From assembly GCA_964019415.1 (NCBI GenBank), contig OZ025890.1, forward strand, positions 3,874,553 to 3,938,552: DNA of 64,000 bases. The letters run 5' to 3'. The stretch is from Ianthella basta (Eukaryota; Porifera; Demospongiae; Verongiida; Ianthellidae). Below are positions 1 through 9,704 of the stretch, piece after piece (position 1 is the stretch's first letter; every line of letters starts with the position of its first letter). The translations under genes and the position numbers were made by a program. The notes beneath the pieces are model-generated. The model was not told where the DNA came from. It made no database searches and saw only the letters and a list, made by a program, of their open reading frames with translations.

Positions 1-776
1 ATTGCAACATAACGTTCACGACGCTGGAGTTCGGTCAGACCAATAACCTGGTCTCCTTCATATCTCTTTGGAGAACCAGGGTTGGGCCACTCGTGGGTCA
101 GAGTAGAGAGGATGATGTTGCCAAAGGAGAAGATGTCCAACTTCTCATCGTACCGAGGAGGATCATGGAGAGCCTCAGGAGCCATGAATGCCAACGTGCC
201 CTTTATGGATGACCTGCGGCTGAGGGCACATGGGTTGATGGCTCGACTCATGCCAAAATCGCTCACCTTGGTCACGAAAGAGACCACATTCAACAATACG
301 TTGTTGGTACTCAAGTCGTGATGGACGAGAGGCGGGTTCTGGCTGCGGAGATAGGCAAGCGCTTGGGTCACCTGACGGAGGACGAGCGCTTTGAGGTTGA
401 GGGGGAACTCCTCCTTGCTGTGATCCTCCAAGTGCATGCGAAGACTGGTGTCCATCTTCTCCATGACGAGAACTGGTAAGCGAGAGCTGCGCTCAAAGTA
501 CACTCCAAGGAACTGAACAACTCCTGGATGACGCAGCTTCGACCACGTTAGGCATTCCGCCTCGAAGTTGCCGATCAGTTTCGCTACTCCTCCGGGCGAC
601 TGGTCTTCGAGCAGGATTTCATGAAGACGTTTTGCCGCACAGACAGTTCCAATCCATTCTACTTCATACACGGTAGCGTCAGCCCCTCTCCCGAGTTTGG
701 TGTCTGTAAACGTCACGTTCTCAATGAGCAGGCCGGGGAACCTGGAGCTCAAAGATGGACGTACCCTTTCCGACAT
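1..776 (-). CDS. Partial copy of TKL-like protein kinase (cut by window edge)
   Basis: Bases 1-941 match 10138-11078 at a constant offset of 10137, with no difference seen where I compared them. The start codon is at 776-774 and the reading frame runs off the left edge after about 258 residues. This copy therefore includes the glycine loop, the VAIK-type lysine, the HHD catalytic motif, DFG and APE, but not the C-lobe end or the charged C-terminal tail. Homology stops abruptly at 941/11078. The two copies are either a very recent segmental duplication or an assembly or haplotype duplication; from this window I cannot tell which. Confidence 0.85.
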   Translation of the reverse strand, partial: MSERVRPSLSSRFPGLLIENVTFTDTKLGRGADATVYEVEWIGTVCAAKRLHEILLEDQSPGGVAKLIGNFEAECLTWSKLRHPGVVQFLGVYFERSSRLPVLVMEKMDTSLRMHLEDHSKEEFPLNLKALVLRQVTQALAYLRSQNPPLVHHDLSTNNVLLNVVSFVTKVSDFGMSRAINPCALSRRSSIKGTLAFMAPEALHDPPRYDEKLDIFSFGNIILSTLTHEWPNPGSPKRYEGDQVIGLTELQRRERYVA

Positions 777-817
777 CTTTAGCTAGTAAACAATCACGTG
801 CATCTGGCTGGGCCTCA

Positions 818-850
818 AGTAAACGCCCGCTTGCCTGTAGGCGTTTACTT
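818..850. promoter_or_regulatory. Inverted repeat just upstream of kinase start (copy 1)
   Basis: AAGTAAACGCC and GGCGTTTACTT form an 11-bp perfect stem around a short spacer, about 45-75 bp upstream of the kinase ATG. The same palindrome lies at about 10955-10987 before copy 2. It could be a binding site for a dimeric factor or a hairpin in the 5' UTR. Its function is inferred only from position. Confidence 0.5.
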
Positions 851-966
851 TGGACGGTCTAGCAAGCCAGACTAACCTGCATCGCGCTGCTAGCTGACTG
901 TGCAGCCCTAGCAGTGCTGTGATGGCAGATTAAGGTCAGCCGCGACCAGTTCTATCTCCTATTTGT

Positions 967-2264
967 AGGGTGTGTAAAAATGTTTCCTCCAAAAGCAAGG
1001 GCAGATGTAGGGATGGTGCAGTGTGTACCTGCAAGGTATGGCAAAACCACCTGGCAGAAGAACTGTAGGAACAAGGAGGAGGGCCGGTTCATGCAAAGAA
1101 GGGGGCCAGTTGGTCCATGCAACAAGTAGGAGGGCCGGTCCATGCAAAACCCAGGTCATTAACATGCGCTGACTTTGAATACATTTTCACCATCCCTATA
1201 TCTGCCAACATTTTGCTGCGCCTCCTACTACTGCATGCCCATTCCAGCTCTTCAGCTTCCCCTTTGCACCCACAGGTACAGCCTTACAATTTTTCCATCT
1301 TTCTGCTTTGTTGCATGTGCTCTGTACACTATAGTTATTAGGTTTATTCTTGCAAATTGCTTGCTACTCAATCTACTTTGCTGTGCTCTAGAATCTAGGC
1401 CCTTCTGCTCTTCGTGCAATACATTACGTGTTTCAATGTAGCAGCTAGCTGCAGGGCCCATATTCTTTGGCTTCATCACTTACAGTATGTAGCTATGCAT
1501 CTTGCTCCGCCTTGAGACCCTGGAAAACCACCCAGCTCGGCTACTAGTACATGTTATTGCTTACCATTGCTCTTCACTACATTGCTGCCTGCAAACTGGT
1601 GCACCCACTTTCGGGCCCTCTCTGTTTGGCTCTACACTGTAAAAACAGTGATGGTTTTGGGCCACCAGTGGTGGTTCTCAAGGACAAGCAGTGGCGAAGT
1701 TCAAACTCCCTATATCCAGGATGCGAATGACTTATACAGCGTACAGAGTGCAACGTACATGCACCATGGTGCACACCAGACTGCAGTTTCTGGCTATTTA
1801 GGCTTTCCTCATTAGCGCTTCAGTCACGTACGTGGATGTATGCATGCCACATGGTGGTATGTATGTACGTGGGAACATATAGCTAGAATGGGCATACTAT
1901 ATGCATGCAATAAGATAGTCTCCTGTGGCAGCCCTTGCTATCGCACACTCACATGTACAATTGCACTACAATACGCAGGTAGAGAAACAGGGGATGGTAG
2001 CAAGACCGCAAGCGTGGCAAAATGTTGGCAGATGTAGGAGTGGTGAAAATGTATTCAAAGTCAGCGCATGTTAATGACCTGGGTTTTGCATGGACCGGCC
2101 CTCCTCCTTGTTGCATGGACCAACTGGCCCCCCTCTTTGCATGTACCGGCCCTCCTCCTTGTCCCTACGGTTTTTCTGCCAGGTGGTTTTGCCATACCTT
2201 GCAGGTACACACTGCACCATCCCTACATCTGCCCTTGTTTCTGGAGGAAACATTTTTACACACC
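967..2264. mobile_element. Fold-back (inverted-repeat) element with ~250-bp arms
   Basis: The arm at about 967-1216 is the reverse complement of the arm at about 2016-2264, with a few mismatches. A third, solitary and diverged copy lies at 46805-47033. The roughly 800-bp centre (1217-2015) has no convincing coding potential. The short ORFs in the arms are translations of the repeat. This looks like a non-autonomous fold-back or long-TIR MITE family; I saw no transposase. Confidence 0.75.
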
Positions 2265-3566
2265 CTTGTTTCTCTACTTTTTATGGAATGCAAATTACAC
2301 ATGGGCTGGTCAACCTTTAAGGCTTCCAAACAACAGTGGCAACAAAGGGACATTCTCTGAATCATGGCAGGGTGTGTAGCATGATAGCACAATGTAGGTT
2401 GTGTCAGGGTGGGCAGCCTAAGGGCAGCTGGGTCAAAGATATATTACAATTACCTATGTTTGGATAGGCTGAGAGTTAGTTGTGATGCAGGCTAGGACGG
2501 CAGAACAGGGAGGTTAGAGGCTGTAGCCCCCCCCCCCCCCCCCCCCAAGAATACTTGATCTAGGTAATCTTGTCCATAAGTCCAGCCTGGCTTCGTCACC
2601 TAGCAGCTCCTATAAACCCAATCTTCGTTCACTGTCTGTCAGGAGGGATATGCTGGCTTTATGTAGCTATAGCTACAGCTACCCACACCACAGGTGGTCT
2701 AGATGTAGCTATGGCCCCTACATACAAGAGATTCGCACCATATCTACCTACACCCCTGATGTAGGTTGTGGAGTGGAACTGGAAGTGGCAGCTAGCTAAA
2801 GCGCTGGCCGGAAGCAACCGCACAGTAATTGCAAATGGCTGTCAAATGGCACGACCGCGGATGACCTTCAATAACGGCACGCAGGCGAACGCTAGTCTTG
2901 TATTCACCTTCGAACAGTCATCTGACTGAGCTGTGAAACTATTGAATCGAAACTGAAGGAGGATTAGGCGAATAACGGTGGCCAAAGCGTGTGGTGACGT
3001 CAGCATAAAATGGCGTCTTTCTTCCAGGAACGCCTCCCAATCTTCTGGAAACCTCCATTTGTGAACTTGCTCGCAGAGTCATCTAACCTACAAAAGGGCA
3101 CTTACCCGTCAGAAGCGCTGTAGAACTGTGGGTAAATTATTCTCTTACTCCCTATCGTTCGTGCGCTACGGTTTACGGAGAAGAAGAAGAAGAAGACGAA
3201 ACACGGAAAAAGACGTCGGCGCTTTCTTCACAACGGCGCGCGCGCGCGTGGAAGTAAGGTTAGCTCTGTATACTGTACAGCATCCCTTCCTTGTAAGCGG
3301 TTTCTTGTGTCGGTTCTTACTACTGTTCAGGAGTAGCGATACTTTCCGTTTGTATTACAGCATACAAACAACCACCACCATCCCTACATAGACAGCACTA
3401 CCGTGCTGTCTGATATAGCTAGCTATACCTCCGGGCCCATTCCTACGTAGCTAGCTAGCAACTTCCCATCACACCCCTCCTCACCCCTCACCCCCTCCTC
3501 CCCCCTCACCCATCACACCCCTCCTCCCCCCTCACCCATCACACCCCTCCCTCTATCATTAAAGGC
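2265..3566. other. Non-coding stretch, promoter-like around 2800-3130
   Basis: No gene is recognised. It holds a poly-C run (2529-2547), a TGACGTCA site near 2996, an ATGGCGTC start-like context at 3009 with only about 37 following codons, and C-rich CACCCCTCC repeats at 3470-3550. It may contain a first exon I cannot connect to anything. Confidence 0.4.
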
Positions 3567-3712
3567 ATGGAGGGTCCCAAGGGTCAGTGCTTGAGATGGT
3601 TTGACTGCGCCCACTCCAGTAGTGTCACTAGTGCATGGGGAGTTCTCCAAAGATGCATATGCCATGCAGCCATCTTCTCAGCTGCTCATTTGATGCCACC
3701 ATCAAGTGTGTG

Positions 3713-3717
<5 letters not shown>

Positions 3718-3778
<61 letters not shown>
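3718..3778. repeat. (TG)n microsatellite
   Basis: A pure TG dinucleotide run lies just 5' of the LINE coding fragment. It opens a poly-CV reading frame with no protein meaning. Confidence 0.95.
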
Positions 3779-3779
<1 letters not shown>

Positions 3780-3781
<2 letters not shown>

Positions 3782-4350
3782 GTTGGCAACACTGCGGCTA
3801 CTAAAAGAAAAGGGTAGTGAATCGCGATGCTTGGAAGTAGCTAGTAAGTCTCTGAGACGGATGATGATGATGCTGAGAGGTGGGACAGCCCCCCTTATGA
3901 TTGAAAGTGGACGATGGCGAGGGCTGCCAAGAGAGGAGAGAAGGTGTCGGGAGTGTCAATCAGGGAAGATTGAGGATGTGCCCCATTGGTTGTTGGAGTG
4001 TCATGCATGGGGCACAGAACGACAAGCTCTCCTGCAGTGCATGAGGCAAGTAGTCAATGATTTTGACAATCTTGAGGAGGATGACAAGTTGATCTGCGTA
4101 TTGGACAGGGGATGCAAGCACGCATCAATATTGAAAGCCATTATGAAAATGTGGAGTGCCCGATTCTATTAGCTAATGCCCCCTTTCAAGTACCTGTCCA
4201 GACTGATTGCTGTTGAACTGATTAATTGACAATACTGACATGACTATAATTATGCTTATTATGATGTTTACTTTGCTGCTTCTTTTGGCCTCACAGGGCA
4301 GTTTGGCCCTAGTGCCTGAGGGCATGTGGCATAATAATAATAATAATAAC
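3780..4350 (+). mobile_element. Non-LTR retrotransposon (LINE) 3' fragment
   Basis: Codons 3780-4172 encode the C-terminal end typical of LINE ORF2. There is an RGGTA stretch, then E-x-GRW-x-GL-x-R, then a CxxC(x8)HxxxxC zinc-knuckle-like cluster (CREC...HWLLEC) and a basic tail ending KMWSARF. A 3' UTR follows and ends in an ATA/TAA repeat at 4330-4350, as expected for a simple-repeat-tailed LINE. No reverse transcriptase core is present, so it is 5'-truncated. It belongs to the same family as the fragment at 11645-12457. Confidence 0.8.
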
Positions 4351-4533
4351 ATATACACACAAACACACATCACATGCAGACACACATATACATGAACAAG
4401 GGTTAATCACTGGATATTACACCTACCAGCCTTCTACACCGAAGTGTTTCAGGAGGCTGGGGGGCCGGAGCCCTATTGATGGCAACCAGTGATCGCCCTC
4501 CCCCATTACTAGTCATCTTACAAAGATGGAAGA

Positions 4534-4577
4534 GCCACAGACAGCTGTTTCGCCTGATTGGGGCTCATCAGTGTGGC
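4534..4577 (-). ncRNA. Type I hammerhead ribozyme, inverted copy
   Basis: On the minus strand the same elements occur: helix I strands at 4577-4572 and 4539-4534, CTGATGA at 4571-4565, GCC/GGC helix II, GAAAC, and GUC ending at 4540. The core is unchanged relative to the plus-strand copy; the differences lie in the distal helix I region near 4517. Two intact ribozymes facing each other mean transcripts of either strand would contain a cleavable motif. Confidence 0.8.
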
Positions 4578-4961
4578 GTACTGATGGAATGCAGGATGAC
4601 TAGTCACTCTTGTATCCCCCACCAGTGAAACACTTGTGGTTTCAACAAGCTAGAGTGAATATTAATGGGGGAAGGCTAAGTCATGAGCATGACTTGTGCG
4701 GGATTGTTGAGAGGTCGGTTCATTGCAGTAAGCCACTGCAACGACCAGGTGTAATATCCAGTGATTAACCCTTGCTCAACCTAGCCCGGCCTGGCCGTTG
4801 CAGTGGCTTACTGCAATGAACCGACCTCTCAACAATCCCGCACAAGTCATGCTCATGACTTAGCCTTCCCCCATTAATATTCACTCTAGCTTGTTGAAAC
4901 CACAAGTGTTTCACTGGTGGGGGATACAAGAGTGACTAGTCATCCTGCATTCCATCAGTAC

Positions 4962-5005
4962 GCCACACTGATGAGCCCCAATCAGGCGAAACAGCTGTCT
5001 GTGGC
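4962..5005 (+). ncRNA. Type I hammerhead ribozyme
   Basis: Helix I is GCCACA (4962-4967) with TGTGGC (5000-5005). The first core block CTGATGA is at 4968-4974. Helix II is GCC/GGC (4975-4977 with 4985-4987) and a 7-nt loop. The second core block GAAA is at 4988-4991. A minimal helix III (AC/GU closing an AGCU loop, 4991-4998) leads to the cleavage triplet GUC at 4997-4999. An outer helix I extension pairs ACTAGTCATCCT (4935-4946) with AGGATGACTAGT (5028-5039). All invariant core bases are present. The very short helix III resembles retrozyme and Penelope-type hammerheads, which may act as dimers. Confidence 0.85.
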
Positions 5006-5284
5006 TCTTCCATCTTTGTAGGTTTGTAGGATGACTAGTAATGGGGGAGGGCGATCACTGGTTGCCATCAATAGGGCTCCGGCCCCCCAGCCTCCTGAAA
5101 CACTTCGGTGTAGAAGGCTGGTAGGTGTAATATCCAGTGATTAACCCTTGTTCAACCTAGCCCGGCCTGGCCGTTGCAGTGGCTTACTGCAATGAACCGA
5201 CCTCTCACACATATACATGGTATCTAATACATCCCTGCACTCCCCCCTTATTCCCCCTTCCCCCTCCCCCTCCCCCCCCCCCAG

Positions 5285-5389
5285 GTATGTATACATGACA
5301 AGGATGTGATTGGTCTAGAGCACCACCCACACCAGAATCTCCTGGCCACCTTTGGGGAGGACACACAGCTCAAACTGTGGAAACTATAG
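5285..5389 (+). CDS. SMU1: Terminal exon of SMU1-like WD40 splicing factor
   Basis: After a poly-C/CCAG acceptor, 34 codons encode the last WD40 blade and stop. The segment [20 protein letters not shown] and the LKLWKL end match the C-terminus of SMU1, a spliceosome-associated WD40 protein (vertebrate form: HEKDVIG..HHPHQNL.AT.....LKLWK). An AATAAA signal follows at 5522-5527. I found no upstream SMU1 exons between 942 and 5284, which is filled with mobile elements. They may lie left of the window beyond a large intron, or this may be an orphan exon. Identification is by remembered similarity. Confidence 0.8.
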   Translation, partial: VCIHDKDVIGLEHHPHQNLLATFGEDTQLKLWKL

Positions 5390-6239
5390 ACACACACTCT
5401 GCATGTAGTCAATTGCAAATGCAAGTGGTGTGAAATGGAATGAGTCCTTATTTGGTGTCCTTATAATAAGAGCTACCGATTGTTTTAATGACCAGTGATT
5501 GATACAATATTCTCAGGATAGAATAAATTTCCACAATGTATTTTGTGTGTACATGTTATCAGATGTTTGCAAAAGTCCAGCTCTGGCTGGTTGTTGTTAG
5601 ATACGTACGCGTACAGGGGTTACAAGGGCTTCACAAAAATCCTTAGGTATGCAAGGGGCATTATTGGTGAAATATATACCAATGATTAACCTATAGGTCC
5701 AGAGCATCCAGCTACAAGACTAGTTTATAGGGAAAACTACATGATTGTACATGTAATTAATATTGTGCATGTAATAAAACTGACAAATGTTTGTAGAAGC
5801 AACGTACATTGGCAGATTGCTCTCAAAACTGCCAACAATAAATTCTCCGCCAAAATTTCAGGCCATTATTCTGGTACAATCATTTTCACCTAATAATATC
5901 CTGCGAAATTGTACTCATGTATGTATTAATTTTCGTATATATATACCATGCAGTCATCAGTCCATGCATGCAGTGTGAATACACCATCCACATGCGCGCA
6001 GCTGTCAACACCTTCACAGCAGGTTAATTTGCACAGTCATGCAGTCATTAAAATTCAAGTTGTACAATGAATATCATTACCAAGTTCAAAGTACAACAAT
6101 TAAATGAAACAAAGAATACAGTTTACAGATACCCACACACTACCACACTAATACATACATGTGTGCTCAGAGTGTTACAAAACATGTTACATACTTTATA
6201 AACAACAAGAGTTTTAGTCCCTAAATTAAAAATTTTGTG
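5390..6239. other. Intergenic region between convergent SMU1 exon and NHL gene
   Basis: AT-rich 3' flanks. It contains the SMU1 AATAAA at 5522 and presumably the NHL 3' UTR on the other strand. No gene or repeat recognised. Confidence 0.5.
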
Positions 6240-7064
6240 TTAGAAACACAGCACACGGTTGTTCCCCCTATCAACTACATACACCACACCACTGTCATCA
6301 ACACAAATACCAGAGGGTAGATTAAACCTCCTATGATCAACACCTTTCCCTCCAAACTCATGAACTAGTTCACCTTCCAATGTGTATATCATTACGATGT
6401 GTGAATCAACTGAAGTGATCAACAAATGGTTGTCACTAGTAGCAGCAATGCAGGTTGGTTCATACTTGGTCTGGAAGTGTCTCTTAAAAGTGCCTTCTTT
6501 AGACCACACACAAACTCTCCTTCTCTGAATATCAGTAACATACACGAGGCCATCTGAACCAAATGCTAAGTCACGAGGTCGATCAAAACACCCTGGGCCA
6601 CTTCCTTTTGAGCCAAAAGTAGACAGAAACTCACCATTTTCATCATAAACTGTGACACGTTTGTTGCCTTGGTCACAGATATAAATCAGACCTTCTGGGC
6701 TAACAGCCACACCATAGGGGATACTGAGACGATCACTTTTACTACCTGCATAACGTATAGTCTGAAGGAGTCGGCCATCTTGTGACAGCTTTACTACTTT
6801 ATTGCTGCCAAAGTCTGACGCCCAAACATTCCCTTTCAGATCAAATGCAGCACCTGACAACATGCTACCAATCTCTCCTAGCCCAATAGTCCTCACCAAT
6901 ACACCCTCTTTGGTAAGAAAATAAACAAACCCGTTCATAGTTTCAGTCACAGCCAGGAGGCCCCCACTGTTCACAGTCACTGCAACATATTTACCATCTG
7001 TCCTCTGTTTGATGACCTTCTGACACCTTCCTAGCTCCCTCCAGTTCCTGAGAGGGTGCTTCAT
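6240..7064 (-). CDS. NHL-repeat beta-propeller protein (last exon)
   Basis: After a TTTCCTGCAG acceptor (exon 5' end at 7064), about 274 codons encode at least five NHL-type repeats, with recurring patterns such as P-x-G-[IV]-[AC]-V, G-x-[IV]-Y-[IV]-x-D and N-x-R-V, ending NNRVLCF. NHL propellers are protein- or RNA-binding modules, as in TRIM-NHL proteins. No RING or B-box is seen here; upstream exons could lie beyond the (CA)n tract at 7107-7195, or the ATG at the acceptor could be the start. The apparent extension through the CA tract is an artefact. A RING-less NHL protein or the tail of a TRIM-NHL are equally possible. Confidence 0.75.
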   Translation of the reverse strand: MKHPLRNWRELGRCQKVIKQRTDGKYVAVTVNSGGLLAVTETMNGFVYFLTKEGVLVRTIGLGEIGSMLSGAAFDLKGNVWASDFGSNKVVKLSQDGRLLQTIRYAGSKSDRLSIPYGVAVSPEGLIYICDQGNKRVTVYDENGEFLSTFGSKGSGPGCFDRPRDLAFGSDGLVYVTDIQRRRVCVWSKEGTFKRHFQTKYEPTCIAATSDNHLLITSVDSHIVMIYTLEGELVHEFGGKGVDHRRFNLPSGICVDDSGVVYVVDRGNNRVLCF

Positions 7065-7101
7065 CTGCAGGAAATACAACAGAAATGTATACACCACAGC
7101 C

Positions 7102-7106
<5 letters not shown>

Positions 7107-7195
<89 letters not shown>
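7107..7195. repeat. (CA)n microsatellite
   Basis: A dinucleotide run about 40 bp upstream of the NHL exon acceptor. It creates false long frames on both strands. Confidence 0.95.
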
Positions 7196-7197
<2 letters not shown>

Positions 7198-7199
7198 CA

Positions 7200-8060
7200 C
7201 GCACACACACACATGCACCAAACACATGCCAAACAATTTCCAAGAATTGATTAGCAAACACCATTGATCATGCAAATACACATGCACATACCAATGACCA
7301 ATTGCACATCCACAAAAGTAGCACAAACTACCATTCTGCATTGCTACTACAGCACACAAAGATTGTGTAGCTTGTAATGACTGTAGCTTTCAGCTTCTGA
7401 GCACATGTCAAATGCTGGTTGCATCATAGACATACGCACATCTATGGTACATCAAGAGGAGAACAGTCTGTGTTTCAACAAAGGGTGTATGCTGTACTTG
7501 ACATTTCCGACTTTTCGTCGTCTTCTTCTTTGACAGCGGTAGCTCACGAACCAGAGGGACCAAGAGAATACTTCACGCACTATATATTGCACCATTTTTG
7601 GCTGGCTGCATTCCTTTGTAGGTTAGAAGGCGGCGCAATTTAGTGCGGAATACAGCGCTTGTCTCGACTCCTGCCGTGTTGTTTGGCCAAGCGGGACGGA
7701 CGCCATTTTCAAATTACGAAATTCAACCGGAATAAACTAGCGTGACTAATGCCACTGTGAGCAGCTTCCGGAGGCTCCTTCTTCCGTTGTTTTGCACCAC
7801 TGTGGAATTCTTTGACTTGCTCTATGACTTAGCGTGGCATTTGGCTTGTGCATGGAATGAATTATTTACAATGTCTATACAATTTCTCAAATGCAAATTG
7901 CAGCTAATTCTATCAGGAGCTATACAAGGAAGTTAAATAGCTATAATATTATCGTGCCTTCTAGCTCATGCACTATAAAAAGTGGGGTTTCCTATAGCCT
8001 ACGTGAGACATTGCTAGGTGCAAGACGCCATTAATATACAATGATGTAATCAGATATATG
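7200..8060. other. Upstream region of NHL gene
   Basis: No confident coding exon. A GC-richer patch at 7620-7720 with an ATGGCGTC context on the minus strand (start near 7704) could be the first exon or promoter of the NHL gene, but I could not connect a splice donor. Confidence 0.3.
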
Positions 8061-8324
8061 TACAGTGCTTTCGAGGTTCCTTGTCCCGATCGCGATTTGA
8101 AGTCTGCACTCGATCACGTGGCACGTGATAAATGAGCGTCACAAATTGTCATTTCGTATTTGAAATTCGAATTGCGTAAGCACTCTCAGTGTACAAAGAG
8201 TGCTCACGCAATTCGAATTTCGAATACGAAATGACGAATTGTGACGCTAATTTATCACGTGCCACGTGATCGAGTGCAGACTTCAAATCGCGATCGGGAC
8301 AAGGAACCTTGAAAGCACTGTACC
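8061..8324. mobile_element. MITE-like near-perfect palindrome (~264 bp)
   Basis: The left arm, starting ACAGTGCTTTC at 8061, is the reverse complement of the right arm ending GAAAGCACTGT at 8324. The arms are about 120 bp with a short centre near 8187-8200. CACGTG-like motifs occur in both arms. There is no ORF. It is probably a non-autonomous DNA transposon able to form a long hairpin. Confidence 0.8.
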
Positions 8325-8599
8325 ATGGCCGGTCGCTTAGTCCTCTATTAAGCCAGTGCGGCATTTAGAAGGACATCCACAGTGGTTGTGCCAGTGGGCC
8401 GCCATTTTAATTACTGCGAGGTAGCTTCCAGTGGACGTTTCTGAGTTCGTGCGGAGCCCAGTTCTAGCTGCCACTTTGGTTCTACTCCAGAATAAAAACA
8501 TGAGGGCCATATACCTGCATTGCTATCCTGTGGTAGTCGCAACGTATTATAATTATCTGAGCGAATGCTCCATAAAAAGTGCAGAAACTAGAAGGAATA

Positions 8600-8821
8600 A
8601 AAATTTTCTACAAAAACTACTAAAGATGTAGGGCTGGCATAAAAAGTACGAAACAAGGAAAGGATACTACACAGTGGAGCATTCACCACTGTCCCTACAT
8701 GCAAGAGTGTATAGCAACACTCTTCAATGTAGGGACAATAGTGAATGTTCCACTGTGTAGTAGCCTTTCCTGGTTTCATACTTTTTATGCTAAACGTTTG
8801 GTAGTTTTTGTAGAAAATTAT
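8600..8821. mobile_element. Second MITE-like palindrome (~220 bp)
   Basis: Arms of about 100 bp (8600-8706 and 8722-8821) are inverted copies that include the word TGTAGGGACA and a GCATAAAAAGTA end. There is no coding capacity. Its sequence is unrelated to the palindrome at 8061-8324. Confidence 0.75.
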
Positions 8822-9308
8822 ATTCTATATACAGTACAAGTTGCAAAATACAACAGTGTTGAAGCCATAAAATAATGTAATATAATGTAATGTTTGAGGA
8901 CTTTGGGCACCCTGTGGCATGCACAGACCATTGGTAAGATGTCAAACTTAAGGGAAATTAAAACGATTTTAAATATGACAGAATCTTAAATTAGGCCTTT
9001 GTTTATGTGCAAGGTGGCACTAAACTGCAAATATAAAATGCCATAGTCCGATATCACTGCTATGGCACATTTATACTGTTAGTGGGTGTTCTATCCTGCA
9101 AATGCTTAGGAAACTCCATAGGCAAGTGCAAGTGGTCAATGAGGATGTGCACTCAGCAGGAATTAGTATAATTAAAGAATATGCTGTACAATTAGAAGGT
9201 TGACAATTTATATAGTGTGACGTCATGGAACGGTGACGTTTTATAGTGACATCACACAAACGTTGCACCCTAGTCAATCCAAAATATAGGGTACACTCCG
9301 TGACGTTA

Positions 9309-9396
9309 CCTTCCTCACCCCAAAGACCCCCTTGAAGCGGCTGGCAGGAAGAAAGGGCCGCTGCACACACGTCTCTTTGGCACCCATTGCCAGGAA
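9309..9396 (-). CDS. Possible exon downstream of the kinase
   Basis: A TTACACACAG acceptor ends at 9397 and an in-frame stretch of about 29 codons (LAMGAKETCVQ...RFKGVFG) leads to GAAG-GTAACG. It is in the right phase to follow the kinase donor at 9705. I do not recognise the peptide. It may belong to the kinase gene or be chance. Confidence 0.25.
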
Positions 9397-9704
9397 CTGT
9401 GTGTAAGTGCCAAAGGCACATTGGAATTTGGTGGTTTCTATAATTATATAGAGTGCATACCTATTCCTCAAGGGTGGCGATACCATGTTGATGCATGTAT
9501 GGCTTGAAATATTTTCAAGGGGGGGGGGGGGGAGAATTATAGTAAGGGGGGATTCCCCCCAATGCACCCTTGTATACTATAGTTCAGCTGTAACCAATTA
9601 ATGGTTACTGACACAATAAAAATATTCATTTATTAACCAATAATAGAATAATGTACAACATAAAATAGAATGAAGAACACACTAAACGAGGTGTGTCAGC
9701 TCAC

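Larger units (their letters stand above)
1..941. repeat. Segmental duplicate of 10138-11078
   Basis: The 941 bases carry the kinase 5' coding part plus about 165 bp of upstream sequence, and match the second copy through the shared GGTCAGC at 934-940. Beyond it, copy one continues into a fold-back element and copy two into unrelated TAGCTAGC-rich DNA. The left end of the duplication lies outside the window. Confidence 0.9.
4394..5207. mobile_element. Retrozyme-like palindrome built from 376-bp hammerhead-containing units
   Basis: The left arm (4394-4743) is the near-perfect reverse complement of the right arm (4796-5153). The 52-bp centre and the sequence after the right arm show head-to-tail repetition: about 4747-4831 recurs at 5123-5207, giving a period of 376 bp. 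So the plus strand carries about 1.2 tandem monomers and the minus strand almost one more. Each monomer has one hammerhead ribozyme (see separate entries). There is no ORF. Animal retrozymes are known as non-coding elements of about 170-400 bp whose tandem transcripts self-cleave into circular RNAs, and the size and content here fit. Inverted and tandem units are also typical of Penelope-like element ends. Confidence 0.75.

Noticed and set aside
6240..7232. N-terminal poly-Val/Cys extension of the NHL protein
   Set aside because: It is a read-through of the (CA)n microsatellite; a clear splice acceptor at 7065-7070 sets the exon start.
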